DNA of 64,000 nt from Methanothrix harundinacea (GCA_002502785.1 DAQG01000024.1:1-64000), one strand, 5' to 3'. Shown: positions 1-9,224, numbered from the stretch's first letter. The notes: generated from the sequence alone by a model not told the origin. Numbers and translations: made by a program.

Positions 1-194
1 CGCCGCCGCAATTTGACTCGTGGCTGTTGAAGACCGACGGGTCGTTAACGAAGGTGTGGGATATCACCTTCGAGGAGTCAGGCAGAGAGGAGGGATCGTC
101 GGTCCTGGCGGCCGAGGACGGCGGCTACGTTACCACCGGCTGGACGATCTCCTCCGGGAACGCGGATCTGTGGTTTGCAAAGATCAACAAATAG
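1..194 (+). CDS. C-terminal end of a secreted beta-propeller-like repeat protein (5' truncated)
   Basis: An open frame enters from the left edge and stops at TAG 192-194. It translates to about 63 residues with the motifs DSWLLKTDG, EDGGYVTTGWT and DLWFAKINK. These are the same repeat signatures as in the complete minus-strand gene at 215-1393, so this is the last one or two blades of a paralogue that converges on it, with 20 bases between the two stops. The start, signal peptide and number of repeats lie outside the window. The function of such proteins is unknown; an extracellular surface or binding role is inferred from the neighbour's signal peptide. Confidence 0.7.
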   Translation, partial: PPQFDSWLLKTDGSLTKVWDITFEESGREEGSSVLAAEDGGYVTTGWTISSGNADLWFAKINK

Positions 195-214
195 GTGATT
201 TTGGCGATTTTCGT

Positions 215-1393
215 TCAGTCCGCCTCCTTCCGACCCTCTCTCAGCTTCGTCATCCAGAGATCAAAACCACCTGCCTCGCCACGGTTCGAAAACCCTGCGA
301 GGACATAGCCGCCGTCCTCGTCCTGGAGGGCTGAAACGCCGCTCTGTATCCCGTCTCCTCCAAAGAGGGCCATCCACTCCACTTTGCCCCCAGAATCGGT
401 CTTTATCAGCAGGGCGTCGTCGGGGCTGGCCCTAGTTCCGTCGCGGGAGGTCCAGCCCGCTACGATGTAGCCGCCATCTGTCGTCTTTTGGACCGAGTTG
501 CCAAAATCTCCAGCCGAAATTCCAATGGTCGAATTCCAAAGCTCCACGCCCTCCAGGTCGGTCTTCACCAGCCAGACTTCATACTCTCCGGATCCAAAGG
601 AGTTCGTAAAACCTGCCGCGACGTATCCGTCATCCGTCTCCTGGACCGAGCAGATGCCGTCCTGCTCGGTCCCTCCATAGGTCGCATCCCAGAGTTCGTT
701 CCCCTCAGGATCGGTCTTTATCAGCCAGGCGTCGTACTCGCCGACGCCGTAAGAGTCGGTCCTCCCGGCGATGATGAGTCCGCCGTCTGCGGTCTCTGTG
801 ACGGCCATCCCTTCGTCGTCGCTCGGACCGCCGAAGGTCCTGTTCCAGACCTCTTTGCCGTCGGCATCGGTCTTCACCAGCCAGACGTCGCCTTTTCCAA
901 TACCATAAGAGTCGGTACATCCGAGGACGACATAGCCGCCGTCCTTCATCTCCTCCGCCGACCAGGCGGCATCGTCCCCGGCGCCGCCGAGGTTTTCATC
1001 CCACTCAGTATTTCCATCTGAATCGGTCTTAATGAGCCATGCGTCTTTGCCGCCCGCGCCGAAGGATGTGGTGTAGCCAGCGACGATGTAGCCGCCGTCC
1101 TCCGCCTCTGTGACCGACTCCCCCACATCGACGCCCTTTCCGCCGAAGGTGCGGTCCCAGACTCTTCCTCCTTCGCGATCCACTTTGACCAGCCAGAGGT
1201 CGCCGTTTCCGGCACCGTAAGACTCGGTCATGCCCGTCAGGACGTAACCGCCGTCTTGGGTCTTTGATATGGGCCCTCCCACTTCGTGACCTGGCCCTCC
1301 GAAGGTCCTGTTCCATTCCTCTTCAGGCTGCGCCCAAGTCGTCGACGCAGACAGAATCAGAAATGTCAGCCCCAGCAATAGCCCCATCCTCAA
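215..1393 (-). CDS. secreted seven-repeat beta-propeller-like protein
   Basis: 392 residues. It begins with a signal peptide (hydrophobic core GLLLGLTFLILSAS, likely cleavage after TWA near residue 21). It is followed by seven tandem repeats of about 50 residues, each of the form W(N/D)xTFGG...DGGY(V/I)(V/L)xGxTxSxG...D(A/L/V)WL(V/I)KTDxxG. Seven such blades suggest a closed propeller. No catalytic residues or membrane anchor are recognised, so the protein is probably released or attached to the surface. The start is a TTG with a GGTGA Shine-Dalgarno sequence six bases upstream; an ATG two codons further in is the alternative. It converges on a paralogue at the left edge, which points to a local duplication. 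Ligand unknown. Confidence 0.85.
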   Translation of the reverse strand: MRMGLLLGLTFLILSASTTWAQPEEEWNRTFGGPGHEVGGPISKTQDGGYVLTGMTESYGAGNGDLWLVKVDREGGRVWDRTFGGKGVDVGESVTEAEDGGYIVAGYTTSFGAGGKDAWLIKTDSDGNTEWDENLGGAGDDAAWSAEEMKDGGYVVLGCTDSYGIGKGDVWLVKTDADGKEVWNRTFGGPSDDEGMAVTETADGGLIIAGRTDSYGVGEYDAWLIKTDPEGNELWDATYGGTEQDGICSVQETDDGYVAAGFTNSFGSGEYEVWLVKTDLEGVELWNSTIGISAGDFGNSVQKTTDGGYIVAGWTSRDGTRASPDDALLIKTDSGGKVEWMALFGGDGIQSGVSALQDEDGGYVLAGFSNRGEAGGFDLWMTKLREGRKEAD

Positions 1394-1433
1394 AACTTCT
1401 CACCTCAGAAGACAAGCAGGCGTTCGAGTTCTG

Positions 1434-1445
1434 TATTTATATTTA
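1434..1445 (-). promoter_or_regulatory. TATA box for the propeller gene
   Basis: On the minus strand this reads TAAATATAAATA, a good archaeal TATA element about 41 bases upstream of the TTG start at 1393, giving a short leader that holds the Shine-Dalgarno sequence. Assigned by motif and spacing only. Confidence 0.45.
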
Positions 1446-1484
1446 CTTCGGCGAAACATAACTGCCTTTTCGTTGCGCACAGGG

Positions 1485-1510
1485 TATATCATACGAGTAT
1501 GAATGATATA
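1485..1510. promoter_or_regulatory. nested inverted repeat upstream of the sensor kinase
   Basis: Arms TATATCAT (1485-1492) and ATGATATA (1503-1510) are perfect complements. Inside them lies a second perfect palindrome, CATAC-GA-GTATG (1490-1501). It sits in the divergent region between the propeller gene (minus) and the histidine kinase (plus), near AT-rich promoter sequence, so it is a plausible operator. The binding protein is unknown. Confidence 0.4.
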
Positions 1511-1534
1511 AGTTATTGTAGTCACATGAGGGCT

Positions 1535-1558
1535 GTAACTCGGAGTGATGCGAGTTAC
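1535..1558. repeat. 8-bp inverted repeat, hairpin or operator
   Basis: GTAACTCG (1535-1542) and CGAGTTAC (1551-1558) are perfect complements separated by eight bases. With the nested palindrome at 1485-1510 this makes two dyads within 75 bases in the 319-base gap (1394-1712) between the divergent genes. No gene is supported in that gap. Confidence 0.4.
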
Positions 1559-1712
1559 GCTTCTGTATTTGTAGCGGTACAAGATGCCGAAAAATTGAAC
1601 AAGCCGAAGCTCCGAGAACATCAGCCGAAAGGCATTATAGTCATCGCAGAGTTTCTTATAATGAAAGTCCGCCCGTTAGTGATGCGAGAAAACCGGTTGG
1701 AGAAGTAGTAGC

Positions 1713-4700
1713 ATGATTCGAGTTCTGATGGTAGATGACGACCCTATGGTGCTGGACATAGCGAAGATATTCCTCGAAAGGTCCAGAGACATAAGGGTTG
1801 ATGCCATCGATTCGGCGAAAGTGGCGATGGAGAGGCTGGAAGATGGATATTATGATGTTATCGTCTCCGATTACGTTATGCCCGAGATGGACGGCATATC
1901 GTTTTTGAAACAGATCAGAAGTCGGAACTCGGACGTTCCCTTCATACTTTTCACAGGAAAGGGTCGAGAAGAGGTGGTGATCGAGGCCCTGAACAACGGA
2001 GCCGATTACTACCTCCAAAAAGACGCCAATCCCAGGGTGCTCTACGCGGAGCTTGCACACCAGATCCGCCAGGCTGCAGAGCGACAGAGGACTAAGAGAG
2101 CCGTTTTAAAAAGCGAGGAGAAATACAGGGCCCTCTTCGAGAACATGAACGAGGGTTTCGTCCTCTGCGAGTTCGTACGTGATGCTCAAAACGAGATAGT
2201 GGATTACGTCATAAAGGATGCAAACCCCCATATAATGCTGATCGCCAACTTGAAGCCGGAAGAGGCGATTGGGAAGAGGTCGACAGAAATATTTCGGTCT
2301 GAAAAAGCCCCTTTTCTCGAAATATACTCAAAGGTGGATGAGACTGGAACTCCAGCGAAGTTCGAGGCATATTTCCCGTCGGTTGACAGATATTTCGTCA
2401 TATCCGCCTTTTCCATCGGGAAAGGAAAGTTCGCAACGATATTTTCCGACATTACCGAGCATGAAAAGATGGATGAAGAGATATGCCGCGCTAACAAGAA
2501 GCTTCAGGATATAATCAACTTTCTGCCCGATGCCACCTTTGTCGTCGACCAAGAAAGGAAGGTAATAGCTTGGAACCGGGCGATCGAGGAGATGACTGGC
2601 TTTATAGAGAAAGACGTGGTGGGGGCCAGCATCGACTCCTACGTCGAGTCCTTTTACGGAATTAATAGACCTGTTTTGATCGATTCGATTTTTTCTGAGG
2701 TTGGAGAAATAGAGGACAGCTACAATCATGTGGGCCTAAAGGGAAATGCGATATTCGCCGAGATATTTGTGCCGTCCCTCTACGAGGGAAAGGGGGGCTA
2801 TCTCTGGGTGATCGCGTCTCCGCTATTCGATGACGAGGGACAGATCGTGGGTGCGATCGAATCGATTCGGGACGTCACTAAGAGGAGGCGGGACGAGCAG
2901 ACCTTGCGCGAAACCCGAGACTATCTCGAAAGTCTCCTCCACTACGCCAACGCCCCCATAGCCGTATGGGGGGCCGACATGTTGATCATGCGTTTCAACA
3001 GGGCCTTTGAGCGGCTGACGGGTTACGCCGCAGAGGAGGTTATTGGCAAAGAGGCATCTCTACTCCTTCCGGACGAGGGCAGAGAAGAGGCTCTCGCAAA
3101 GATCGCCTACACCCTGAAAGGCGAGTGCTGGGAGTCGGTTGAAATTCCGGTCTGCTGCAAAAACGGAGACGTCAAGATCGTCTTATGGAACTCGGCCAAC
3201 ATCTATTCTGAGAAGGACGGAACTATCGTAGCCACAATAATCCAGGGACAGGACATCACCGAGCGAAAAGAGGCCGAAGAACAGCTGAAACTGGCCCATA
3301 AGCAACTTTTGGATATCATCGATTTTCTCCCGGACCCGACCTTCGTCATCGATCAGGATAGAAAGGTGATAGCGTGGAACCGGGCGATCGAGGAGATGAC
3401 TGGTGTCTCCAAGGAAGAGATAGTCGGAAAGGGGGATTACGCTTACGGTGAGATCTTCTACGGGATTAAAAGGCCCGTGCTCATCGATCTGATCTTTTCA
3501 AGGGACAAAGAGCTGGAGTCGCTCTACCATTATGTCAAGAGGGAGGGTGATACGCTCTTCTCCGAGGCCTTCGTGTCGTCGGTCCGCGGAGGAGATGGGG
3601 GCTATGTTTGGGGAACGGCGTCTCCACTCTTTGATAAAGATGAGAATATCGTGGGGGCGATCGAGTCGATCCGGGACATCACCGATATTAAGGAGACGGA
3701 GATGGCGCTTAAGGAGAACGAGGAGAGGATGAAGCTCGTGATCGAGGGGGCGAACCTGGGGATCTGGGACAGGAACGTGGTCACGGGAGATGTGGTTCGA
3801 AATCGGCGGCTCGTCGAGATATTGGGGTACTCGGAAGGTGAATTGGAAGGGTGGGTTTGGGAGAGGGAGAGGATAATACATCCAGATGATTTCAGCAAGG
3901 TCACCGCCGCCCTTCGGGACCACTTTGAGGAGAGGACCCCTTACTACGAGATCAACTATCGGCTCAAGCGCAAAGACGGCCGGTGGATATGGGTGCACGA
4001 TCGAGGCGAAGTGATGACCAGAGACGAGACGGGCCGCCCTCTCAGAATGACGGGGATCACCCAGGACATTACGGAGATCCGGCAGTACCAGGAGGCACTG
4101 AAGGAGGCAAACAGGAAGCTGAACCTCCTCAGCAGCATCACCCGGCACGACATCCTCAACCAGATCACGGGGCTTTCGGGGTACGCCCGGCTCCTCGGCG
4201 ACGCCCTCTCCGAGGAGCCTGTCGTCCAGAAGTACATCGATCGGATCATGGAGCTGACGGGGACGATCCGAAGACAGATCGTGTTCACCCGGGACTACCA
4301 GGATATGGGCGTGAAGTCTCCCGAATGGCAGTCCGTCGAGGAGGTGGTCCGACGGGCAGAAGCTGCGGCTCCCATAGACATCGCCAAAAGCCGGGTCGAG
4401 CTCGATATATCAACGGGATCCCTGGAGGTCTTCGCCGACCCGATGCTGGAAAAGGTATTCTTCAATCTCCTGGAAAACGCCGTCAGGCACGGTGAGGGCG
4501 TCAGCAAGATCCGGGTCTCCTTCATCGAAAGAGAGGGTGGGGACGAAGACGCGGGCTCGGGCGAAGGCGTCATCGTCGTCGAGGACGACGGCTTTGGGAT
4601 ACCCGCGGAGATGAAGGCCCGGATCTTCGATCAGGCCTTCGGCAGGCACACCGGCTACGTCCTCTTCCTCAGCCGGGAGATCCTGGGGATCACCGGCATG

Positions 4701-4781
4701 ACCATCAGAGAGACCGGCGGGGCGGGGAAGGGGGCGAGGTTTGAGATCTCCGTCCCGCGGGAGAATTACAGGAAGGCTTAA
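1713..4781 (+). CDS. REC-PASx5 hybrid sensor histidine kinase
   Basis: 1022 residues, no membrane segment, so a cytoplasmic sensor. Residues 1-125 form a receiver domain (acidic DDD at 8-10, phospho-acceptor D53 in VIVSDYVMPEMDG, conserved T/K in LFTGKG). Five PAS domains follow at about 136-250, 262-395, 402-525, 530-663 and 668-795; PAS2 and PAS4 are close copies sharing DRKVIAWNRAIEEMTG-type sequence. The last PAS is PAS_3-like (WIWVHDRGEV). The dimerisation box carries the likely phospho-histidine H812 in SITRHDILNQ, and the ATPase domain has NLLENAVRHG and EDDGFGIP. The G2 box is degenerate (HTGYVLFLSREI), as seen in many methanogen kinases. No partner output regulator is adjacent. Start ATG with GGAG upstream. 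Stimulus unknown. Confidence 0.9.
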   Translation: MIRVLMVDDDPMVLDIAKIFLERSRDIRVDAIDSAKVAMERLEDGYYDVIVSDYVMPEMDGISFLKQIRSRNSDVPFILFTGKGREEVVIEALNNGADYYLQKDANPRVLYAELAHQIRQAAERQRTKRAVLKSEEKYRALFENMNEGFVLCEFVRDAQNEIVDYVIKDANPHIMLIANLKPEEAIGKRSTEIFRSEKAPFLEIYSKVDETGTPAKFEAYFPSVDRYFVISAFSIGKGKFATIFSDITEHEKMDEEICRANKKLQDIINFLPDATFVVDQERKVIAWNRAIEEMTGFIEKDVVGASIDSYVESFYGINRPVLIDSIFSEVGEIEDSYNHVGLKGNAIFAEIFVPSLYEGKGGYLWVIASPLFDDEGQIVGAIESIRDVTKRRRDEQTLRETRDYLESLLHYANAPIAVWGADMLIMRFNRAFERLTGYAAEEVIGKEASLLLPDEGREEALAKIAYTLKGECWESVEIPVCCKNGDVKIVLWNSANIYSEKDGTIVATIIQGQDITERKEAEEQLKLAHKQLLDIIDFLPDPTFVIDQDRKVIAWNRAIEEMTGVSKEEIVGKGDYAYGEIFYGIKRPVLIDLIFSRDKELESLYHYVKREGDTLFSEAFVSSVRGGDGGYVWGTASPLFDKDENIVGAIESIRDITDIKETEMALKENEERMKLVIEGANLGIWDRNVVTGDVVRNRRLVEILGYSEGELEGWVWERERIIHPDDFSKVTAALRDHFEERTPYYEINYRLKRKDGRWIWVHDRGEVMTRDETGRPLRMTGITQDITEIRQYQEALKEANRKLNLLSSITRHDILNQITGLSGYARLLGDALSEEPVVQKYIDRIMELTGTIRRQIVFTRDYQDMGVKSPEWQSVEEVVRRAEAAAPIDIAKSRVELDISTGSLEVFADPMLEKVFFNLLENAVRHGEGVSKIRVSFIEREGGDEDAGSGEGVIVVEDDGFGIPAEMKARIFDQAFGRHTGYVLFLSREILGITGMTIRETGGAGKGARFEISVPRENYRKA

Positions 4782-4993
4782 CCCCCATCAAAAAATATAG
4801 TATTTATTAGCTGAAATGTCAGATGGATCAAAAGGAAGATCAGAGTGGCGGAGAGCATCAGGCCGATGGAGCCAGCCAACTCCTCCGCCATGATGGTGGA
4901 CTTATTCTTGTACTTCTCCACGAGATGCAGAGATAATACGAAGATCGCCGATATCACGACTAAGACTATCGACAGCTCAAACGCCTCGCTCAT
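4778..4993 (-). CDS. small two-helix membrane protein
   Basis: 71 residues with two predicted membrane helices (about residues 6-24, and 45-66 around LMLSATLIFLLIHLTFQLI) joined by a charged loop (EKYKNKST). The start is strongly supported: GGAGG lies upstream of ATG 4993 with normal spacing. The gene is convergent with the histidine kinase and the two stop codons overlap by four bases. No family recognised; the position gives no clear functional link. Confidence 0.65.
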   Translation of the reverse strand: MSEAFELSIVLVVISAIFVLSLHLVEKYKNKSTIMAEELAGSIGLMLSATLIFLLIHLTFQLINTIFFDGG

Positions 4994-5159
4994 TTCCAGC
5001 CACCTCCTCTCGCCATTAAACTTCTCACTTGAAGGACGGAGTTTTGATCCTGCTTATGGGATTTTAACCTATTAATAGGTATAGATTTTTGGGGATTTGT
5101 CCGACGTGATATGGTGGGTTGATTTGACCTGGTTGGGGTTTACTCGCCGTTTTTCTTGT

Positions 5160-5800
5160 GGCTTTAAAACAACACTTCTTTTTAAAACAAGGTTGTTTTT
5201 GGCACCTAAACCACAGGTGGTGCCACCCACCTATGGCTAGGATGTGATACGCGTTGGAATTGCGCAGTTTTAGCCATGGCTATGGTCAGATCTACCTACC
5301 GCATCGTGTTGGTGCCTAAGTATTATAGATACAGGATATTTTCCAATAGGCAAGTTAAAAAGGATTGCGAGTCGATTCTCAACAATATTTGTATGGAACA
5401 CGGCTATAAAATTCACGACATGGAAATTGTAGAGGATCATGTTCACTTGTTCCTGGAATTATACCCAAGCGTTTCTCTGTCAAAGGTGGTTCAATACTTG
5501 AAAGGAGGAAGTTCTTACAGGTTGTTCAGGCTTCATCTTGAACTGAAAAAACGCTATTGTGGTGGAAGTCTATGGTCAAGTGGCAAATTCTTTCGATCCG
5601 TTGGAAACGTGACTGCTGACACGATCAAGCACTATATTAAGGAATCTCAGGGGAATCCGAAAGCAGAGGTTCAATCGTCCAGATCAAGGAAATCTGGGCA
5701 AAATAGACTCGACGAGTTCTGAAATCCGGAAAACCGGGTCGCACGCAATTTGATTTTTATCGAATATCCTGTGGTTCTGCTGCGGGTGCGCAGCTGCCAG
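5160..5800 (+). mobile_element. IS200-type insertion sequence (ends approximate)
   Basis: A single-gene element carrying a Y1 transposase (5276-5722). As expected for the IS200/IS605 group, which lacks terminal inverted repeats, it has subterminal hairpins. The left one pairs TGGCACC (5200-5206) with GGTGCCA (5219-5225); a further dyad AAAACAA-GG-TTGTTTT lies at about 5183-5198. The right one pairs GCTGCG (5779-5784) with CGCAGC (5789-5794) around a GGTG loop. No TnpB gene is present. The exact cleavage sites cannot be set from this sequence alone. Intergenic flanks on both sides are otherwise empty. Confidence 0.6.
5276..5722 (+). CDS. tnpA: IS200-type Y1 (HUH) transposase
   Basis: 148 residues, the usual size for a TnpA_REP/IS200 transposase. 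It catalyses single-strand excision and insertion through a phosphotyrosine intermediate. The metal-binding HUH motif is DHVHLFLE (about residues 61-68), and the catalytic tyrosine is in DTIKHYIKESQG (about 120-131). The N-terminal LVPKYYRYRIF corresponds to the family's CPKYR(R/K) segment. The frame looks intact, so the copy may be active. The last 15 residues are polar. Start chosen as ATG 5276; a second ATG two codons later is equally possible. Confidence 0.85.
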   Translation: MAMVRSTYRIVLVPKYYRYRIFSNRQVKKDCESILNNICMEHGYKIHDMEIVEDHVHLFLELYPSVSLSKVVQYLKGGSSYRLFRLHLELKKRYCGGSLWSSGKFFRSVGNVTADTIKHYIKESQGNPKAEVQSSRSRKSGQNRLDEF

Positions 5801-5943
5801 TTCGACAAAATTTTTTATGAAATATATCATCGGTTTAGACAGGATCGCAATATGGAATCGATCTCAGCTGGATTATATAGCTTTAAATTTCCTAACTGAT
5901 TCCCATTGGAAAACAACTGTAAATTATAAATCGGGATAGTCCC

Positions 5944-6927
5944 CTATAGCAACCCTTCATAAACCTCTCTGATCGTCTCCCTGTTACCTTCCCATAACCT
6001 GTAATCGTCCTCCTTCAGCCTCTCCGGCTTCCGGTGGAGATATTCACCTACAGCGTCCTCCAAATGGGAGCTTTTAGTCACGATCAGGTTCTTCCTATCC
6101 CCCTCTTTCGTGATCCCAGAGGCGATCACCAGCTTTCCGAGGTTCAAGTACTCGCTCAGCTTCCAGACGCTCCTATCTGTGAAGTACGGGGTCATCAAGC
6201 TGTCGTTCATCGTCACAAGGCAGAGCTTCGACCGCCTCACCAAGGAGGGCACTTTCTCATGGGGTTGCCATCCAAAAACCTTTATATTATTGGGCTTTTT
6301 TCGCAGATGCCACCAGGCGAAGTGTCCGCCACCAACGATCCAGATCTCTTCATCTGGATATTTCTTTGCTACTCTCATCAGGTTGCCTATCCCTTCCTGC
6401 CTGCTGATCCTTCCCACAAATATTATCGCCTCATCTCCTGGTGCCTCAGCTTTGCCCATCTCGACGAATTTCTTTGGTGGATAATTCGGTATCACGTAAA
6501 AATCCTTTTTCCCTGTATCATCATACGACCTCAACTTCTCTTCCAAGGGCGAATTAACTGTGGTTATGGCGTCTGAACTTGCCGCCAATTTTCTTTCGAA
6601 ATGTTCCCCAAAGACTCTTCCTGGGTATCCAAAGCTCATCTGCAGCTCGAGACCCCAAGGGGACCTGTAATCATAAATTAGCTTATCGAAGTATGACCCC
6701 TTCAACTCGGGAAGGTTGCGATATATCACGTCCGGAACGTTGAATACGTGAACTACGTCTGGCCTCTCTTTCATTATGGCCGCTTTAGCCTCTCTGGCCA
6801 CTTGTTCCCAATTTACTGTGTCGAAATGGGGTACGATTACCTCGTATCCCAGCTCCTCCAGTGTTTCGCGAAACCTTTTAAGTCTGATTGTCAAATTGGG
6901 CCTGTTGGCCAGGAGCATCGTTCTCAT
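5944..6927 (-). CDS. glycosyltransferase, family 4-like
   Basis: About 327 residues. It has a GT-B layout: N-terminal MRTMLLANRPNLTIRLKRF, then a C-terminal donor-binding half with AIIFVGRISRQEGIGNL, EIWIVGGG and SEYLNLGKLVIASG. It probably transfers a sugar from a nucleotide donor to a surface glycan or lipid-linked precursor at the inner membrane face. The longer frame reaching 6984 adds an AT-rich, unlikely N-terminus. ATG 6927 has GAGGT eight bases upstream and is preferred. It is the last gene of the galU-to-GT cluster. Acceptor and donor unknown. Confidence 0.8.
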   Translation of the reverse strand: MRTMLLANRPNLTIRLKRFRETLEELGYEVIVPHFDTVNWEQVAREAKAAIMKERPDVVHVFNVPDVIYRNLPELKGSYFDKLIYDYRSPWGLELQMSFGYPGRVFGEHFERKLAASSDAITTVNSPLEEKLRSYDDTGKKDFYVIPNYPPKKFVEMGKAEAPGDEAIIFVGRISRQEGIGNLMRVAKKYPDEEIWIVGGGHFAWWHLRKKPNNIKVFGWQPHEKVPSLVRRSKLCLVTMNDSLMTPYFTDRSVWKLSEYLNLGKLVIASGITKEGDRKNLIVTKSSHLEDAVGEYLHRKPERLKEDDYRLWEGNRETIREVYEGLL

Positions 6928-6988
6928 ATAATCGACCTCATAAATATAATTATATAATTTTAATTCGAAGTAGAATTTTACCAACCAT

Positions 6989-8146
6989 CTATCTAGCTAC
7001 ACTTTTCTCAATCAAACCTTCCAGCACCCGTTCCATCTCCTCGGCCTTCTTCTTCCAGCTGTAGTTCTCCATACTAACCTTGAAGTTTTTTGGACTGTTC
7101 TTAACCTCCCGAACCTTGTCCAGAAACTCGTCCATGCCATGGTAGATGAAAAGGTGGTCTCCTCCGATCTTCATCACATCCGGAATCGGATACGATAAGA
7201 TGGGCTTTCCGCAGGCTGAATACTCGAAGAACTTGTTCGGCAGTACTATGTCGACCCAGTATTCCGACGATGGCGAGAAGGGTATGAGGCACAAATTCAT
7301 AGCCGAGATGTACTTTGGAAGCTCCCTGTACTCGACAAGACCTGTGAATATCACTTTGTCTGCGATCCCCAGCTTCTTTGCCAGCCGCTTCAGCTCGTCC
7401 TCGTAATCGGTGAAGAGAGACCCGCCGACGATAAGCAACCTTGAATCCTCTTCTTGATCCAAAAATTCAGAGAACTTTTTTATGACCTCGTCCAGGGCAT
7501 ACCACTTCTCCATGCTCCCTGCAAACCCCATCACGAAGAGGTCTTCATGCAGTCCGAGCCGCCTCTTTCCTTCAGCTGCGTCCATCGGTTTGAAGTAATC
7601 GGTGTTCACACCATTGGTAATCAGTTTCGACTCGAAACCGAGGCGATCAAGACGCTCGACAAGAGAAGGCGATACCGTGGTGATCTTATCGCTCTTCTCC
7701 AGGTTGTATCTGATGACCTGCCATATCCCGCTTCTCAGGGCCCACTTGAGCATGGGGTTGTCGTAATAAGCCGCCGCTGAATCCGGAAACCAGTCTTTCA
7801 AGTCGAATAATACTGGAACTCCGCTCTTTTTTGCGGCTTTTATCACCGCGGTTCCCGAGAGTACGTGGGCTGCAACCACGACGTCTATATCCTCTTCCGC
7901 AATGATTCTTTTGAATACGTTGTAGTGGTGGGGCGCGTTCAGGGTATAATGGAGGGCCGGATTTTTGGCGGGGTATTTTGTAGCTTCGTGTACGACCAGA
8001 CTCGTCGTCCTCTCCTGTCCTTCGCTCACATGGAAGTGAGGAACGTGGACCTCATGTCGCGTTGCAAGTTCCTCAAAGATGTAGTGATGCCGAGAGGGCA
8101 CGGGGTGGTGTATGTAGTCCTGTGTCGAAACTAGCAGTATTCTCAT
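6989..8146 (-). CDS. glycosyltransferase, family 4
   Basis: 385 residues, GT-B fold. The N-terminal half begins MRILLVSTQDYIHHPVPSRHH. The C-terminal half contains VMGFAGSMEKWYALDEVI, LLIVGG and LPNKFFEYSACGKPILSY, the usual nucleotide-sugar site with the EX7E-like region. It lies 61 bases upstream of the second glycosyltransferase and 52 bases downstream of the Gfo/Idh gene in the same direction, so it is probably cotranscribed. It likely acts on a polysaccharide or protein-glycan built from the sugar made by the upstream genes. Acceptor unknown. Confidence 0.85.
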   Translation of the reverse strand: MRILLVSTQDYIHHPVPSRHHYIFEELATRHEVHVPHFHVSEGQERTTSLVVHEATKYPAKNPALHYTLNAPHHYNVFKRIIAEEDIDVVVAAHVLSGTAVIKAAKKSGVPVLFDLKDWFPDSAAAYYDNPMLKWALRSGIWQVIRYNLEKSDKITTVSPSLVERLDRLGFESKLITNGVNTDYFKPMDAAEGKRRLGLHEDLFVMGFAGSMEKWYALDEVIKKFSEFLDQEEDSRLLIVGGSLFTDYEDELKRLAKKLGIADKVIFTGLVEYRELPKYISAMNLCLIPFSPSSEYWVDIVLPNKFFEYSACGKPILSYPIPDVMKIGGDHLFIYHGMDEFLDKVREVKNSPKNFKVSMENYSWKKKAEEMERVLEGLIEKSVAR

Positions 8147-8198
8147 TTACCAATGCTCCGTCGAGTCGTTGTTCACAGTCGAGGTCTAGAAGCGTGAC

Positions 8199-9224
8199 TT
8201 ACACACATTCTTCGATGTAATTGTCATCTTCAAATCTGACGAACCTATTTTTCTTCGAAGACTTCAGCGCAGCCTCTGCCATCACAACCGCACGCATGCC
8301 GATCGTCCCGTCGGAATTCGGGACGTGCCTTCCCTCAACACAAGAGATGAAGTGCTTGAGCTCCTCTTTCAGAGGCTCAGCATATGAAATCGAAACGATC
8401 TGCTCACCACCATCTTCAACACTGACAGGCTCGCCATTCTCGACGACGATTTTCGCGTTGAAGAAGTGCAGCTCCTTTGGATTCAGGTAATCTACTAGTG
8501 CGCTCTTCTCGCTCCCTATCACGACCAGGTCGCGTTTTTTCCCGTAAGCTGAGACGAGCCAGCTCTCGAACGCATACCCCTTCACATCGTCGAAGTCCAT
8601 CGCTATCATGCAGGTATCTTCGACACCCGATCGAAAAGCGGCGCTGGACGTCGCAACGAGCCCGTTGGGATAATCGCGATTCAACAAATATGGAAACATG
8701 TCCAGCTCGTGAATCCCCAGCGCATATATCACGCCCATATCTCTGCGGGGAAGTCCAAAATCGAGGCGGTTGCTGATGATGTTCTGGACGGTTCCGAGTT
8801 CCCCCGCATCGATCCTGCGCTTCAGCTCTATTACCGCGGGGTGGTACCTGAAGATGTGGCCTACCATCAGAACAGAGCCGTTCTCCTCCGAAACCCTGAC
8901 GAGATCTTTTGCCTCCTGGACGTTCATTGTCATCGGCTTCTCGACCAGAACATCCATCCCAGCTTCCATGAACACTCTTGCTATCCTGTAATGGGTGCCT
9001 GAAGGCGTAGCGATGCTCACCGCATCCACGTCGGGGTCCGAGATCATATCTCTGTAATCGGTGAGATGGGGAACGCCAAGGGAATCGCCTAAATCCTTTG
9101 CACGCGCTTCATCGAGATCGCATATCTTCACGACGTCGATCACGCCATCAGACTCCAGCTCTTTGTACGCACGAACGTGATTCTTGCCCCAGTGGCCCGT
9201 TCCCACGACTCCGATTCCAGCCAT
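8199..9224 (-). CDS. Gfo/Idh/MocA-family sugar dehydrogenase
   Basis: 341 residues. N-terminal Rossmann fold with GVVGTGHWGKNHVRAY, then the family signature VEKPMT (about residues 94-99) with the catalytic lysine. The C-terminal alpha/beta domain holds HELDMFPYLL with the expected histidine. NAD-dependent oxidation of a nucleotide sugar at C3 is the likely reaction by analogy with WbpB/WlbA. It abuts the aminotransferase with no spacer, which supports a dehydrogenase-aminotransferase-acetyltransferase route to a 3-acetamido sugar. Exact substrate is inference. Confidence 0.88.
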   Translation of the reverse strand: MAGIGVVGTGHWGKNHVRAYKELESDGVIDVVKICDLDEARAKDLGDSLGVPHLTDYRDMISDPDVDAVSIATPSGTHYRIARVFMEAGMDVLVEKPMTMNVQEAKDLVRVSEENGSVLMVGHIFRYHPAVIELKRRIDAGELGTVQNIISNRLDFGLPRRDMGVIYALGIHELDMFPYLLNRDYPNGLVATSSAAFRSGVEDTCMIAMDFDDVKGYAFESWLVSAYGKKRDLVVIGSEKSALVDYLNPKELHFFNAKIVVENGEPVSVEDGGEQIVSISYAEPLKEELKHFISCVEGRHVPNSDGTIGMRAVVMAEAALKSSKKNRFVRFEDDNYIEECV

